Shown piece by piece: positions 19,480-21,375 of a DNA stretch of 21,375 bases. A program made the translations under genes and the position numbers. Each line of letters starts with the position of its first letter. Position 1 is the stretch's first letter. The notes beneath the pieces are model-generated. The model did not search any database, was not told the DNA's origin, and saw nothing but the letters and a program-made list of their open reading frames with translations. The stretch comes from Periconia sp. R9002 (lineage: Eukaryota > Ascomycota > Dothideomycetes > Pleosporales > Periconiaceae), in NCBI GenBank assembly GCA_023627715.1, contig JAMAHW010000221.1, forward strand, positions 1-21,375, given 5' to 3'.

Positions 19480-20250
19480 ATAAGAATACTATAACTAGAT
19501 TAAACTAGTAGAGAACTATATTAATAACTTAGTTTATTTCTACTATAACTAAAATAAAATTAAGTTTATATAATATTACTTATCTTTTAGAGTTTAAGAT
19601 ATATAGAATAATATTATAGAAACTATAGACTTATAGGACTTTACTTAAGATAGATTTAAGCTAGCTTTTTAAAATATACTTAAGACTAGCTATAAGTAGA
19701 AGTATATAGCGTATTCTTAACTTAAATTTATTAAGTAAAAGCTAAGCTAAAGTTATTCTAAACTCTTATACGTTCTATAACTCTAGTAGTAAAAGATAAA
19801 TAAAAAGAACGCTTTAGATAACCTTAACTATAACTATATTTATAAATTTCTAAATACTATAGAAAATAAGATCTAAACGCACTTCTTTATTATTATAACT
19901 AAATAGTCCTTAATTAAGTTTCTTAAAACCTATATAAATCTAATTTAAAAATAAGAATTTAGATATAAATAGAAATAGTTTAACTTAAAACGTTTTAACT
20001 AGACTAAATTAAGTTTTATTTTTAAATAAAACTAGAATTTATTTTATTAAGCTAGATTTAATAAATTATAAAGTAATAAGTAGAACTCTAATAGTAATAA
20101 AAAATAGAAGTTTAATAAAGGTTTTATTAATATATCTACCTTTCTACTAAAATATAATAGGTAGGATAATAAGTAGAAGAAAGTAGATAAGGAAAAAAGT
20201 AATTACTATATCTACTATAAAATAGGCTATTTTACTAAAAAATATAAAAA
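19480..20250 (+). pseudogene. gag of element 3 with CCHC zinc knuckle
   Basis: The capsid part reads INNLVYFYYN and KIKFI*YYLSFRV*DI*NNI (about 19525-19620), then DRFKLA. The zinc knuckle at 20204-20245 reads YYIYYKIGYFTKKY; reversing TGC/TGT to TAC/TAT and CAC to TAC changes gives exactly C-x2-C-x4-H-x4-C. This is the RNA-binding end of Gag. Stops sit at Gln and Trp positions. Confidence 0.82.
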
Positions 20251-20472
20251 AAATATTCTACTTAGCTTAAATAAAAAGCTTTTTACTCTAGGCGCTATAT
20301 ACTTATTAAAAAAAATAAAGTAGACGCCTAACTTTTTTATTCTAACTACTATAAATATAAATAATTTTAAATAAAAAACTAAAAGAGGTGTACTATTTAA
20401 GTACCTTTTAATATTTACTATCTAGAAGATAACTTTACTATCTTTCTAATTTAGAATTTCTATAAAAGAACT

Positions 20473-20540
20473 ACTTTTATAGATTTAAGATATAAAGTTA
20501 ACGTTATTAATTTTAACTTTACTAAATTAGTAAGAATAAA
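20473..20540 (+). pseudogene. Aspartic protease of element 3
   Basis: The reading TTFIDLRYKVNVINFNFTKL matches the retropepsin active-site region, with Asp at 20482-20484. The following Ser-Gly is now Leu-Arg (TCA to TTA, GGA to AGA). It lies between the zinc knuckle and RT as expected. Confidence 0.8.
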
Positions 20541-21039
20541 AGTAAATCTAATAAATTTATTTTTTTAGACTTTAAATAGATAATTTTTAAAAGTTTTTAG
20601 TATAACTTAGGCGCTCTATAAAGTTTTTAACTAGAATAGGTAAGTCTAGTATAAACTAGGCTTATTTATAGTTAGAAAGCTAGTAGGGTATAACGTAGTA
20701 TTAAGTTAGCTATAGTTAAAAAATTAGAACTTATAACTAGATTTCTATTTTAAAATATTCTTCTATAGCATAAAAAGTAAGAAAAATAAAAAAATTAATA
20801 TTTTTTTTAGAAAAGAATTCTTAAAAACTATTAATAAAGACTTTTCTAACTTCTAGGTACTTTAATTAGATAATTTAAATAAGACTATTACTAAACTAGA
20901 CTAAACTTTCTTAGATTAATATAAAAACTATTAAGATATTTTTAATAAAAAAAAAGCTAAAGAACTAACTATAATTAAAAGAGTCTACTTAAGTATTAAT
21001 TTTAAAAAAAGTAAATAACTTTTATATAAGTAATTATAT

Positions 21040-21375
21040 AATCTCTCTCCTTTAGAAATAAAAGCCCTAAAAAAATATATTAATAAATACTTTACTTAAA
21101 GATAGATCTAACGCTTAATATCTTTTATAGGAGTAGGAGTATTCTTTACTAAAAAAAAGGATAATAAGCTATACTTATATATTAATTACTATAGCTTAAA
21201 TTATATTACTATAAAAAACTACTATTCTTTACCTCTAATTTAGAAGTTTTTAGATAAACTAAGTTATTCTAGGTACTTTATAAAGTTTAATTTAAAAAAC
21301 GCTTTCTACTAAATTTAAATTAAGCTAAAAGATAAGTAGAAAATAGTGTTCTATACCTACTATAGCTATTTTAAA
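21040..21375 (+). pseudogene. Reverse transcriptase N-terminal part of element 3, truncated by the window
   Basis: The plus strand reads PLSPLEIKALKKYI, GVGVFFTKKKDNKLYLYI, NYITIKNYYSLPLI and FIKFNLKNAFY. These follow the Ty3/Gypsy fingers and palm sequence up to motif A, where the catalytic Asp of [LF]-D-L is now Asn (21289-21291). The YLDD box lies beyond the window. Confidence 0.9.

Larger units (their letters stand above)
19239..21375 (+). mobile_element. Ty3/Gypsy element 3, 5' part, cut by the right window edge
   Basis: The plus strand carries gag (about 19480-20250), protease (about 20473-20540) and the first part of RT (about 21040-21375) in Ty3/Gypsy order. No LTR of its own is seen between it and the LTR of element 2, so its 5' end is lost, replaced, or lies beyond element 2. 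Decay is as strong as in element 2. The first 240 bases (19239-19480) show no recognisable protein. Confidence 0.88.

Noticed and set aside
1..21375. tRNA, rRNA, CRISPR array or bacterial operon
   Set aside because: No cloverleaf, rRNA core string or regularly spaced repeat-spacer array was seen, and the transposon content and introns are eukaryotic.

Overview
The window is a repeat-derived, AT-rich block from a filamentous ascomycete (Pezizomycotina-like) genome. No gene in it is intact. TpA is in visible excess, CpA and TpG look scarce, CpG survives, and almost every stop in the recognisable reading frames is TAA or TAG where the family expects Gln or Trp. That is the signature of repeat-induced point mutation (RIP). 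The short fungal-type introns of one gene also point to a fungus.

Layout. (1) 1 to about 4900, minus strand: a Ty3/Gypsy retrotransposon relic (element 1) with gag, protease, RT, RNase H and integrase, cut by the left window edge. (2) About 4941-6093: possible LTR sequence of element 1, then an unassigned plus-strand relic. (3) 6094-19238, minus strand: a second, complete but heavily RIPped Ty3/Gypsy element with a chromodomain integrase (element 2). Its 3' LTR is 6094-6553, its internal region 6554-12651, and its 5' LTR is split into 12652-12716 and 18819-19238. (4) 12717-18810: a 6.1-kb hAT DNA transposon inserted in that LTR, with perfect 16-bp terminal inverted repeats and a perfect 8-bp target duplication (AATAGAAG). 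(5) 19239-21375, plus strand: the 5' part of a third Ty3/Gypsy element (gag, zinc knuckle, protease, start of RT), cut by the right edge.

The most unusual object is the cargo of the hAT element. Besides a single-frame hAT transposase (plus strand, to 18446), it holds on the minus strand (13216 to about 13720) a histone H3-family gene with two short introns. Its loop 1 is five residues longer than in canonical H3, as in centromeric CENP-A/CenH3 variants. Divergent from it (about 14227-15339, plus) is a relic that reads like a pogo/CENP-B-type DNA-binding protein lacking a DDE core. A transposon carrying a CENP-A-like histone and perhaps a CENP-B-like protein is, to my knowledge, not a described arrangement. 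Subterminal arrays of 32- and 33-bp telomere-like G/C-strand repeats sit just inside both ends.

Order of events inferred from nesting and decay: element 2 inserted first and was heavily RIPped; the hAT then landed in its LTR and is more lightly mutated. Element 1 is also less decayed than elements 2 and 3.
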